A DNA stretch of 64,000 nucleotides. Origin: Boswellia sacra (lineage: Eukaryota; Streptophyta; Magnoliopsida; Sapindales; Burseraceae). A model generated the notes under the pieces. The model did not search any database and was not told where the DNA came from. It saw only the letters and a program-made list of their open reading frames with translations. The stretch's first letter is position 1; each line of letters begins with the position of its first letter. The position numbers and the translations under genes are program-made. The stretch covers positions 20,516-84,515 of the forward strand of contig SNVD02013928.1 of NCBI GenBank assembly GCA_013180625.2, in the 5' to 3' direction. This document shows, in pieces, positions 10,075 to 20,681 of the stretch.

Positions 10075-11380
10075 TTCTTTCTTATCTTTTGTTTTATTTA
10101 CAACATTTTATTTTATGAGTCTTTCAGGTTGTCTCTCTTGAATAACAGCAGCTTCAGGTAATGTCTCCTATACTTTATCTCTCTACATTTAAACATTGAG
10201 GACAATGTTTCATTTGGTTGGGGGGGGGAAGGATAGTAGACATAAGTGTGTCTTTAATTTTCTTTTTCTTGCATTAAAAAAAAAAGCGAGTTAGTAATTA
10301 GATTCAGAGTGCGGTGTAAGGAGTTCAAATCCTCTTGAGACGCATTCTGGATCAGGAATGGTAGAGTAAAGAGGGCTAGTTTGAACTCTAGAAACCCATT
10401 ATAATCAATTTGTCATTTTGTTTTGATTTTGCACTTTAGAAAACTCATATTATTTAGTCTTGATTTTTGAATTTTATAGCAAGGAGGTCTTATTCATTTC
10501 ACTTTGAATTATTCAAATCTATGAACTCTCACAACCTTATCATTTAATAAACTGTGTGCTTATGTACTCGATAAGCAAGTGTTCACAAACTTTTCTTCAC
10601 ACATACACATACCTTGATACATGATTGTGGGTGGCGAAATGGAATGTTGTAATATTTGAGTTCTTTTTGTTTTGTTTAGGATAACAACAAAAGGAAGGGG
10701 AAAGTTAAAAAAAAAAGTGAAAAAAAAGAAGAAAAAAAATAATTGTGGATAAGTTTGGTCTCGTAGCCTCCTTAATTCGAGCAATTAAGCCCGAAGGGTG
10801 CCTCAACACCTAATACCCTAAGACCAACTGGTTTGGAAGTTATTGGCCCAAAGCTCGTTACATGGATTAAGGAGAAAGCTTAATGGGATCGAACATTGCA
10901 CTATCCATAAGTTCAAAGCAAAAATAAAACATCTACAACCTGAGTCGTTAAGCTCGTAGGGGTGTCTTAACACCTAATGCTCTAAGGCCAACTGGTCTGG
11001 GAGTCATTAGCCTAAGGCTCGCTACATGGGTTAAAGATGAATTCTTTCAAAAAAAAGAGAAAAAGAGAAAAAAAAGTTATTATATATAAATAAAAATGAA
11101 TGCCCCTACCTAATGTTGTTAGCCTTAACGAATATTGGAACCGATATGGCTTCTTTCTAATAAGCCTCATAGTCATACGTCAACTGAACACAAAAAGAAG
11201 GTTTGTTGATATCTTGATTAAAAGGTACATGAGTCATAAAAAAATAATAAAAATAAAAATCTATTGAGAGTTTGTTTATTTGGATAAAATCAAAGAGAGT
11301 GTAATAATTGATCACCTTGGATGTAAAATTCTATAAATCACTTCTAAATAATAACGCTTTAATTGCTAGGGACTAGCAAT
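10075..11380 (+). other. 3' non-coding region of retrotransposon B
   Basis: It contains the Athila-type block 'cattgaggacaatgt' followed by a G run (about 10195-10230). It also has an imperfect direct duplication (about 10760-10870 and 10935-11035, each with 'cctaaggccaactggt'-like text). 10300-10420 aligns with 1-299 joined to 13189 onward in element A. No gene is seen. Confidence 0.65.
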
Positions 11381-11397
11381 AAGCTGGTTGGGGGGTG
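11381..11397 (+). other. Polypurine tract of retrotransposon B
   Basis: AAGCTGGTTGGGGGGTG lies directly against the 3' LTR start (TGATGAACAC). It is the expected primer for plus-strand DNA synthesis. Confidence 0.7.
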
Positions 11398-12929
11398 TGA
11401 TGAACACTTAAATATGTATGCTTTATAAGAGTTTAATTCATCATATTGCACTAATAATGTCATTAAATTCTCCAACTTAGCATATTTGTAGTCTTTGCAT
11501 CTTTGGAATTAATTTTCTCTTAATTTTGGTTTTGTTATAGGTTCGGTAAAATGGGCATAACTTTCTATTTATAGATCATAATGGTGCAAATCTTAATGTT
11601 TTGGAAAGCTGATCCAATTATCTACAAGATTGTGTCTCATAGGCTTCATCAAATTCGGGCTCTAAATGGACCAAAAATGGGCTTGAAGTAAACCCATATG
11701 CAGTTTCAGCCCAGCCTGACCATGCTTCAGTATTTTGGGAATATCTCTCAAAATACGTATCCAAATCATCTGATTCAAAATGTTCTAGAAATCTGAGACA
11801 AATATCTACAACTTTCATGAAGACATGTGATCAAAATTCTCAATAAATCATTACCAAAATCGGTGGTCAAAGTCGGTGCCCCTAATGATCCCAATTGTCA
11901 AAGATTTTTACAACTAATATTTGACAATTGTGCCCTTGTAATTTGACAAGTTTGCCCCTGGATGTATCTATAAATAGAGGTGCCTTGTAACCATTTGGAC
12001 ATCTTGGCTTTGGCTGGGATCTCTTGGCCTTGGCTAGGATCTTGTATTGTGTTTTGTGTGTTTATGTTATTAATGAATTTCCTTTCTCTTGCATTTTATT
12101 TTCTTTCTATTATAATGTTCTTCTAATTTCTCTTTTGCTAAGGTGAAAGGGTGAAACCCTTGATATGAGAATAAGGATTCTCTAACCCATAGGTATGTAC
12201 TTAATAATCATAATCTTTTGTTATTTATTTTATATGATTTATATTTCTTTTCTTAATCAATCTTGACACCACTTGTAAAGTGGAGGTCTTGATCCATTGT
12301 CGACAATCCTTGGCACATCAAATGCTTGGATCCTTTCTAGACGTCGTATGGTTCTTCCTTATCGACACAAGTCTAGTTAGGAACCTTGATTTGTTGTAAA
12401 CATCTGGTGATTGGCACATTGGATGCTTGAACCCATTTACAAGAAGTGGTATAAATATTGGTAACGAAACAAATATAATTCATATAACTAAAATGGGTTA
12501 ATTATCCTTATTCGATATATCAAGGGCGGATCCCCTAAACCTTAGCTCTCATTATTATTATGTTAATTCCTCTTCTCTTACTTGTATTTTTATTACTTTT
12601 ATTTATTGTTTATGAATTTGTTCCTTTAATTACTATGGAAGGTTTTACCTCCTAAATTCTCATGGTTGGTTTTACCACCTAATTCTATGGATGGTTCTAC
12701 CTCCTTTTGCTTTTTATTTTATATTTGAATGGTCAGTAATACCGCCTACCATCATTATATTTATTTGTTGATATTATCTCACCATCCCTTTGAATCATTC
12801 GTATCATATTTGCTTAACTTATAATTTGTAACGCTTAAATCTCCTTCCTCGTGGATCGACCCCGGTCTCACCGGGTTTATTACTTCGACACTCCTATACT
12901 TGGGAGATAATCCTTTTTTGGATGTGTCA
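11398..12929 (+). repeat. 3' LTR of retrotransposon B
   Basis: 1532 bp, collinear and nearly identical with 5258-6787, TG...CA ends, TATA box at 11969-11976. It is followed by the duplication AATAC at 12930-12934. Confidence 0.92.
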
Positions 12930-12934
12930 AATAC

Positions 12935-13185
12935 CTTTAGCAACGTGCAATGCATGTTGCTAAAAAGTTGTCATAGACATTTGGCAACATGCGTTGCACG
13001 TTGTTAAAAGTTCAGAAATTTTTAACGTTTGGCAACATGCATTGCACGTTGCTAAATTGTATATAACAACGCGCATAAGGGCCTTCCACAACGTGCAACA
13101 CGTTGCAGGATGTCAAGGACTTTCCGCAACAAGGCCTTCAGCAACGAGCGTTTGCACGTTGCTGTAGGCAATTTTTCTACTAGTG
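12935..13185. repeat. Right subterminal repeats and terminal inverted repeat of the CACTA element
   Basis: Several GCAACGTGC / GCACGTTGC motifs in alternating orientation, ending in ATTTTTCTACTAGTG, the inverted copy of the left terminus. The target duplication TAG follows at 13186-13188. Element B inserted only about 250 bp inside this end. Confidence 0.82.
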
Positions 13186-13188
13186 TAG

Positions 13189-14731
13189 GGAATAGTTTTG
13201 ATCTTTTCAAACCCATTCTAACTAACTTATTTTGTAACGAACTAATGTTCTATTTGGTTTCTTTATTAAAGAGTTGTTTACTTTTGTGACAAACGTATAT
13301 AGGCTGGAAACCTTAAGTTTCAGACTATTTGTCACAAGGATTGTTAAAATAGACAATCGTAACTCAGGTCTAACAATGCCACGTACCTTTGTTCTTTTGA
13401 GTTGTGTGGGCCAATGATAAGTAAATGATTGAATTGAGAATAACTCTTGGAAAATCATAAATTATGCATAGATCTGTGTGCATAAAATGTTAGTTGATTT
13501 TTACTTTACTTTTAATTCCTTGAACAACATTGTGCACATTGTCATAATCACTGAGTTGTTTATTTTCTTAGAGAAGGTTTATGCAATTTAAGTGTTTCAC
13601 TAGATTTCATTGAATTCTAGAATTTGCTTGATTGTCACTTGAGGTGAAATCCTACACTATACAACATTAAGGAAATGATTTAGGCCATCTTTGAATCGTT
13701 TGAGCCTTTCTAGCCAACCTATGTATGAATTCGATCCCTAGTTTCCCCTTTTGTGCCAATATAAGCATTTTCTTCGATTTAACTCAATAAAATTTCTCCT
13801 AACCCAAAAATTAATTTTTCCAAATAGTTTATCCTTTACCCATAAGCATGTAGATCATTCAAGACTATATTTTGAGCTATGCTATGGTTTTGGGAAGTTG
13901 GGGGAGATTGGGAGGTGTAATGAGCATTGAAAGTGAGTTCTGTTAAAAAAAAAAGTGTCTTCTTTGCTACACTATCACATTGAGAACAATGTGTTGTTTA
14001 AATGTGGGGGAGAGGTAGTTGGTTGATATAAAAAAATTTTCAAAATAAAAAGAAGAATGAAAAAAAAAAGAGTTCAACTCTACGCCCTTGAGAATACTGA
14101 AACAACTAAGTTTGGGGTGTAGTTTTCTTTCATGTATGTAAATAAATAGATTGAGTGCTGTAAATAAGTTTGGGGGAGTTGCTAGGTGTGCTGTACAAAA
14201 TGTGTTTTGGGGTTGAGCTCTACACAGTCTGGATTGATTTGTGTGATTTTGGGTGTTTTAAGTCAAATTTTTATCCTTTATCATACCTTTACCCTAGCCA
14301 AACGTTGCAAGCTTAATAAAGTCCTATTTGATCTTTAGTGTTTTACTTGTCTACATTAGTGGAGAATGCCTTGAAAAGCAGACCTATGGAGTTCAATTTT
14401 ATGAATTAATTTCCTTATCAAATTGATTCATTTTTATCCATAAACTCATTTGGGTTGCAAGAGATTAAGTGAGCATGACCACGCATATACACTCAAGGAA
14501 TTTAGGTAAAGCGAAAACTAACATGTGATAAAATTTTTGATCAAATGCAAAAATTTTGAAGTTTTCCTTCAGTTGTAATTTTTGTGCAATCTTTGAGGCC
14601 TATTTGTAATTCATGTTAACTAAATACTAACTAAGTGTTGAAGTTTCTGGTTTGTGTTTGTATTTTTTGTTTCTCTTTGTTGTTTCTTTGTGTTGGTCGA
14701 GAACTAACAAAATGTTAAAGTTGGGGGTATT
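13189..14731 (+). other. 3' non-coding region and polypurine tract of retrotransposon A
   Basis: It resumes element A after the CACTA insertion. 'attgagaacaatgtg' near 13980 and repeated 'gtttgggg' or 'gtgggggag' runs match the layout of element B. The polypurine tract AAAGTTGGGGGTATT (14718-14731) abuts the LTR. No coding frame is supported. Confidence 0.65.
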
Positions 14732-16080
14732 TGATAAGTGGGTTTATATTCACAATTCAAGTATCTTTAAGCTTAATATTCTGTCGGTTTTTGGATAGTT
14801 TTGTTACTTTTACGTGTGTTTTGTGTTTGTGTACGTTAAATAACTTTGGAGTATGAATGTGGAGAATTTACAAGCAAAAATACGGCAATTTAAGCAATTA
14901 TAATCATTATCCTTAAATGGTCTACCAATTTCTCGAATTTTTGTATATCGATACGTAACGAACTAGAGTTCATGTGATATACCGTTAGAAAGCTCCAAAA
15001 GTCTACTTTTTGGAAGAGTTTATAGTTCGTCAATCGGAGTTTTGCATGAGAAGTTATGTGTATTTTTGTACAAAATGGCAAAATTATAATTTGTAGTATT
15101 AATGTGTACTATAGCAAGTTTAGAATTTTGCAGTTGGCCCCTTAAGTTGAAGCTTTCAATTTTTGGAATTTAGCCATTGCTTATAAATATAATAATTTTT
15201 CTCATTTTAGAATATCTCCCATTCGGGAGAAGAACTCTTCACCATCTAGAAAGAGAAAATCTCTCCCCTCTTATGGCGGTTGGCGCGACAGTTTTCGATG
15301 CCGAAAATCTATAGTCATCGGATTTGTCTCCAACAGTCTAGTTTTCTTTTTCCCTCCTTTTTAATTATGTTTGTTGTGTGTATTTTTTTTTAGTATGAAT
15401 TAAGTTCTATCTTCCAGGGTTAAGATGTAGCCGAATTATGATACTCTAATTAATTGAATTCAATATATTAGTTATTTATTCCATGATTGCTGAGCAATTT
15501 AATTATATGCTTAATGCTTTTGAAAGCTTGATCAACTTTTACGTGATTTGATATATGAATTGAGACGGAGAAGCGATATTCATATTAGTCCTTAATTATT
15601 TTGCTATAAATCAACATGAGATAAAGATATGAATGTGATTTGTACAATCTTATTGATTTCTTGCGCTTAATGGATATTAATAGTGAGTTAGATGAGACAG
15701 AGATGTGATTCTAATATATTAATATACATTGTTTTTGCTTGAGAAAGAAAAACAATTACATCAGTGAAATCGATTGGCAACAATTAGGAATAAAGCTGGT
15801 ATTATAGTAATTAATAACTAGAGTGGATTAATTTTGGTGAAATCGATAGCTTAAAGCGTTGTGTCATTGTATTCTCTTTTTAGTTTTCTGACTGCATTTT
15901 CTTAGTGTTAATTTTCTATTTAATCTCCTTACAAATCAAATGTCAATTTTGATTCTTTTTATTTTAATAAAAGTTAAAAAAATTTTGGTAATTAGTGACA
16001 ACAGTCCTCGTAGGAACGATATTTGTACTTTCACTTTATTACTTGTAACGATTCCGTATACTTGTGGATTTTTCGCAACA
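14732..16080 (+). repeat. 3' LTR of Athila-like retrotransposon A
   Basis: Starts TGATAAGTGG after a polypurine tract and ends TTTTCGCAACA, 1349 bp. The last 80 bases (from 'cctcgtaggaacgatattt' through 'cactttattacttg') follow the usual Athila LTR end, and element B's LTR end has a related pattern. A TATA box (TATAAATA) is at 15182-15189. The matching 5' LTR is outside the window, so the exact ends are inferred. Confidence 0.7.
15182..15189 (+). promoter_or_regulatory. TATA box in the LTR of retrotransposon A
   Basis: TATAAATA preceded by TTGCT, mid-LTR as expected for a U3 promoter. No transcript evidence is available. Confidence 0.4.
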
Positions 16081-16879
16081 AACTCATTCTTAGATTTTAG
16101 ACATTTTTAATGTGTTTGTTTTTTGAATTTAAGTCTTGATCTCAAAAAATTTTGTCTGAATAAAATTTTAGGTTTTATCTGAATAAAAATATCTTAATCA
16201 TTTGTTACTCATCTAATTCTCTAAAATGCCCTTAAATAATTTAGTTATTACTATTTTGTATATAACATAATATTCTACATTTGGAAATTACTATTTAATG
16301 TTAATTTTATATTATGGTTCTCTACATATTTTAAAAATTAGTTAGAAGTCCCTAAACTTATCTATATATATGACCTTTCTTAACACATTTTCTTTATACA
16401 AAGGCTCTAATTTTTTTCTCTTTTTGGATGGTAAATATTTTTAAGAACATGTAGTATATATGAATCAAACCTATGTTTAAGTTGAAATTGAGATATTGAT
16501 GCAAGAACTTTTGCTCTGAATCAGATAGATTCACGTTGGAAGGAGGTTTGACAATAAGTTTTTTCAAAACTGACTATTTGTCCCTCTTTTAGAGGTGTGT
16601 CAAAAGTGGCTGCATCGAGTCAATAACTCTATGAACTAACATGTTGGATCAAATTGGAAATGGAAAGATTAATTGTACAAGTTATATCGTTTGTCACCAC
16701 TTTGTCGAAATTGTTATGTATGAATATGTTAAATATCTATGATTTGATTGGTGAAATAGCATTACTCTCTGAAAAAATATATTACACTTGTACAAAGAAA
16801 ATATTTTGTTGCAAATAAACAATATATAAAGAATTGTCTATACGTAAAATCATAATTGTTGATCACTTCTACTACTACT
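16081..16879. other. Intergenic, nothing recognised
   Basis: AT-rich sequence directly outside element A. I see no splice-linked coding blocks or terminal repeats. Confidence 0.4.
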
Positions 16880-17355
16880 ACTAAATACTCCTCTCTTATT
16901 GTTTTTCGAAATTGTATGTGACATTCATTGGTCCAAAGAACTTCATATATCTTCTCTAACATTAGTTGACTTCTATTAAAGATTTAGTTATAATATAGGT
17001 AACAAATTTTATTCAACTAATTATAACTCTTTGATTAAAATAAATATTATAGAAATAAAAAAAGGAAGCAAACGATTTAAAAAAGAAAAAATACTAAGTC
17101 TTAAGAAAAAAATAATGATTATATTAAAATACTAAGTCTTAAAACATGCATGTTTTATTAATAGTACTAAAATTAAAACTTACGGAAAATATAAAACTTA
17201 TTTACATTAATTAATTGTTATATCTAATTCTTAAAGAGAAAAAAAAAAAAGAACTTGGGTTGGCTTTTCAGCCTAGTAGCTTAGGCAATCGTGGTGCTTC
17301 GATTTCACCAAACATTGACAGCAAAACCATAAAGAACATTATAATATTTTCAGAT

Positions 17356-17404
<49 letters not shown>

Positions 17405-18700
17405 GTTAAAAATGTGTCTTGTAGTCTATTGTATTTTAGTTTAAATTTGTTACCATGCTAGACGATATTAAATTTTATAATAAATTATTATTACAGTGAC
17501 TAAAAATTGCAATGGAGAGATTGTTCTTTCGCGTGGGGACTATAAAAGCTAGCAGTACGCAAATGGGTAGTGCTGTGATTAACAGTTATTAGGTATGGCC
17601 AGAGAGATAGATTTGTGAGATTTTTAAGATCAAAGAGGTCATGCGAGACTTCGTATGGCCATATATAAACATGGGGGAGGTAAGGGAATTGAGCACATAT
17701 TCTATTTTAAAATATAGGTTAGATTATGCCTAGAATAAGTAGTTTAAGTTTAATTTTTTTTTTAAAAAAAACAACTAAAAAAAACAACTACTAATGATGT
17801 TTCTATTTTTTAAAATTTTTACAAGTTAACTTTAATTGATTTATAAAACTACGATGAATGTTAATATATATGAAAAGGGTTTTGTTATTTCCAAAATATG
17901 AAATTAAACAGACTTTGTAAATTTTTTTAAATTATTCTTTGAAGAAAATAAAACTAAATGATATTTCAAATTTTGAAAGTACAAAATTTCAACATATAAT
18001 ATTTGATTTGTTATACATAGCTTAGAGGACTTATCGTATTAATTAAAAAAAGACTGATATATAAATAAGAATATATAATAGAAAAATCAAATATATATTT
18101 TAAAAAAATTTAATTGAATTTAATAAACTCTTTTTTTATTAAGTGTGCAGATGATAAAACCATTTTCATCTATTTGCCAACTGCTGTCAATTATCAATGG
18201 TCAAAAGCCAAACTCTGTTTAAACCGACGCCGCTAGGGGAAGTTCACGAGGGTAAAATTGGAATTTCATAAAATTAAGGCCCTCTTTCTATTTAGGCCTA
18301 ATCTCAGTGGGCAAATTGAATTATCCCTGACGATGAACAGAAATAATGAACTTTTTTTCTTTAAAATAACATAAAATCCTTTTAACACTTTGTACTTTAT
18401 TATTATTATTTATAAGAGATGCCAACCACATGAATACTTACATAGATCCATAGTGAAATTCAAACTTTGTTATGATAAAACATTATGCATATTAACGTGC
18501 ATGACAAGACCCATCCCACCACAAACAACCTTAAGATGGATTATTCTGCATGCCTAACTTAACAATTCACATGGCAATGCAACACAAATAATTAATTGCA
18601 TAAAAAAAGTATATCGATAATAGAAACTAGTACCAATCTAAAACACGTGTATCCAAAATATACTTTAGTTCCTCGTAACATCCTTAAAGCAAATCGAATG
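16880..18700. repeat. Diverged duplicate, copy 1 (partner at 37830-44280)
   Basis: Order and orientation match the later copy. Shared blocks are 'tattcaactaatt(a/g)(t/c)aactctttgat' (about 17010 / 37950), 'attatattaaaatactaagtctta' (17118 / 38090), a block about catgatgcttcgat(t/c)tcacc and accat(a/g)aagaacatt (17295 / 38270), 'gattgttctttc' (17518 / 38478), 'catagcttagaggactt' (18015 / 43799) and 'atgaatacttacata' (18431 / 44010). The pair flanks the 3' side of the ankyrin gene in copy 2. It is non-coding and may be an old tandem duplication of gene-flanking DNA. Confidence 0.75.
17357..17400. repeat. (TA)n microsatellite
   Basis: About 22 TA units inside copy 1 of the duplicate. Copy 2 has no TA run at the same point, so it expanded after the duplication. 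Confidence 0.95.
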
Positions 18701-19174
18701 AAAACAAAGAAATTATATAAATATATATATAAAACCATTACAATCCTCGGCTCAAATTTCTATTGTATCAATTGAACCTTGTAGTTCAAGTGGAGAAGAA
18801 AAATATTTTGAATGGAACATGGGTGAGCTATAATATTACTTATTGAGTGTTTTTAAGCATTTTAGTAATTTTCACTGTCGTCGCTTGCTTTTTGTATGTA
18901 ATATAATAGAGATATTTGGTATGCAAATGAATATATTATTCGATCATTAAAATAAAATATCCTTGGGTTTAGAGATATGATTGTTAAACACACTGTATTT
19001 GAGTCTTAACAATTAGGTTAGATGTTTGTTGACTTCATACACTACTATAACCCTGTAAAACGAAGACATTAAAAAGAAGATGTTTTAATTCAAAATATTC
19101 TTAATTTATTTTTTAGATGATTGAAGAGAATTGATATTTTCTTAAAATCATTTTCTATATTATAATTTTATAGG
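18701..19174. other. Intergenic, nothing recognised
   Basis: AT-rich sequence between the duplicate and a Mutator-like element. 'cactactataaccctgtaaaacg' near 19040 resembles a small-transposon end, but I found no inverted partner. Confidence 0.35.
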
Positions 19175-19184
19175 ATAAATTTTA

Positions 19185-19985
19185 GGGTAGGGCTATTTGC
19201 ACACATTTTAATATTCTGAACACACACATTTTTTAAATAAAATGTATTACTTAACTATCCCCACAGAGATTTACTAATAAGAACATAAATAATAAAAATA
19301 TAGAAAATTAATTACAGATTTTACTTTGTAAACCTATCAACATATTGTCAAATGACGAAACCCTAGTTTGAACATTTATCTTCAAAACTTCGTTTTACTC
19401 ATATGGCCTGTTTTATGTAAATTTTGGTTATAAAGGACATAAACCTAACGGCTATTCTACACACGCACACACACATATATATAAAATTTGTTAATTCTAG
19501 TAGGTTTCGCTTACTCTCTTCTTTTAATCCATTAGAGATAACTTCCAACCAAATAGAGTATTGCTCTATCTTTTTCTTTTTCTTGGGGACTGCAGTATTT
19601 ATGCGCTACCTGTAGTTTTTTTTTTTCTGGGCATGGCTGATCAACTACTACTGCCGTAATGAGAATTTAATTTATTGAAATATTTTAGCCTTTGGGTAGT
19701 GCAGCAACATCATTTAAAAAAGAAAAAAAATCCAATGAACACATAAACTTTCTATGCAGATCATAGTTTCCAAGTCCCGACGAAGGTAAAAAGGACGATG
19801 AGAAAAAAAAAACTGTGTATCAAGAAGATAAAGAATTAAGAAATTAAATAAAAGAGATTAAAATTAAAGGTCTATATTGGTACTAAAAGGGTGTGTAAAG
19901 TAATATCCTAATTTTTTAATTTTATAGATGGATGCAGAGAGTAAATAGGTATTCAGAGTATTAAATGGGTGCAAATAGCCTCACC
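19185..19985. mobile_element. Mutator-like non-autonomous element, 801 bp
   Basis: Inverted termini of about 50 bp: GGGCTATTTGCACACATTTT at the left, and GAGGCTATTTGCACCCATTT as the reverse complement of the right end. They are flanked by a perfect 10-bp direct repeat, ATAAATTTTA (19175-19184 and 19986-19995). Long inverted repeats with a 9-11 bp duplication fit the Mutator superfamily. The interior has no transposase and includes a (CA)n run near 19460. Confidence 0.75.
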
Positions 19986-20644
19986 ATAAATTTTATTTCA
20001 TATTTTTATATAAAATTTTAAAAATCATTTTTTAAATTAAGTATTATTTTTAACATCAAAAGAGACAATTCAATTCAATAAGTCTTCCTCTGATTTTTCT
20101 TTTGCTTACAAAATCTCATTTCTTTAAATACCTTAATTGGCCACTTAAATCTCTAAGCTGCAAGTATTTTTAATGGAGTAAAACTTATGACTGGGTTCCA
20201 AGTTTTTAATTAAACAAACTATCAGTGTGATTTAATTTTTCAAACTCCTTATTGCCATTGGATCCAGAAAACTTTTGAACACCTCTCTTTTTTTAAATTC
20301 AAATCATCTGGTTAAATCATCAAAATCGCGTTTGGAGTTTTGTGACTTTTGCTTGAAGATTATGAGGTCAAATTTTGTTATCTCTTTTTTCTCAAAATTT
20401 ATGTGGTGAATTTTAGCGATTGTCCCTACAACTCTCCTTTGATTTTTGGGTTGTCTTCTTTATGGTGCTCTCTTGATATACTCACTTGATGAGATCTAAA
20501 CTTTTCTTTGTTGCCATTGCTGAAATCTATTTTTGTAGATGACATTTATGATATATTGTATTCTTGATAACTTGTAGATTGTTGTAAGCCTCTGGTTTAA
20601 CCTAGAAAGGACCTTCTTATAGACCCATTATTATTGATATAGCA

Positions 20645-20646
<2 letters not shown>

Positions 20647-20679
<33 letters not shown>
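20647..20679. repeat. (AT)n microsatellite
   Basis: Uninterrupted AT dinucleotides. Confidence 0.9.

Positions 20680-20681
<2 letters not shown>

Larger units (their letters stand above)
5258..12929 (+). mobile_element. Athila-like LTR retrotransposon B: Gag plus a captured LOG gene, no pol
   Basis: Two near-identical LTRs (5258-6787 and 11398-12929) start with TGATGAACAC and end with GGATGTGTCA. They are flanked by the 5-bp duplication AATAC. A 17-base primer-binding site complementary to the 3' end of plant tRNA-Asp lies 6 bp inside the 5' LTR (6794-6810). A polypurine tract abuts the 3' LTR (11381-11397). The interior, in order, holds a gag gene with a zinc knuckle, a spacer, a complete intron-free LOG gene and about 1.3 kb of non-coding sequence with the 'ttgaggacaatgt' block. 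Protease, reverse transcriptase, RNase H and integrase are all absent, so movement would need enzymes from another element. The LTRs differ at a few dozen positions by eye, so the insertion is fairly recent. Confidence 0.9.
300..13185. mobile_element. Non-autonomous CACTA (En/Spm) transposon carrying beta-galactosidase exons, with retrotransposon B nested inside
   Basis: The left end reads CACTAGTAGAAAAAT, and the reverse complement of the right end starts with the same 15 bases, followed by a shared CCTAC. Both ends are flanked by TAG. The subterminal regions (about 330-500 and 12935-13170) hold repeated motifs of the form GCAACGTGC paired with GCACGTTGC, typical of transposase-binding subterminal repeats in this superfamily. 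No transposase (TnpA/TnpD type) is recognisable. Without nested element B the transposon would be about 5.2 kb. Its interior carries captured, intron-containing pieces of a GH35 beta-galactosidase gene (2155-4471). Confidence 0.85.
1..16080 (+). mobile_element. Athila-like (Ty3/gypsy) LTR retrotransposon A, 3' part, split by a CACTA element
   Basis: Element A begins before the window. Its visible parts are 1-299 (end of the LOG cargo and start of the 3' non-coding region) and 13189-16080 (rest of the non-coding region, a polypurine tract at 14718-14731 and a 3' LTR at 14732-16080). The non-coding part has the Athila-type block 'attgagaacaatgtg' near 13980, followed by runs of 'gtgggggag'. The corresponding block in element B, 'attgaggacaatgtttc', lies near 10195. 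Removing the CACTA element and one TAG joins the two halves into a sequence that aligns with 10300-10420 of element B. No pol domain is visible. The 5' end and 5' LTR lie outside the window. Confidence 0.72.

Noticed and set aside
19038..19100. A second CACTA-type end (cactactataaccctg)
   Set aside because: No inverted partner or 3-bp duplication was found nearby.
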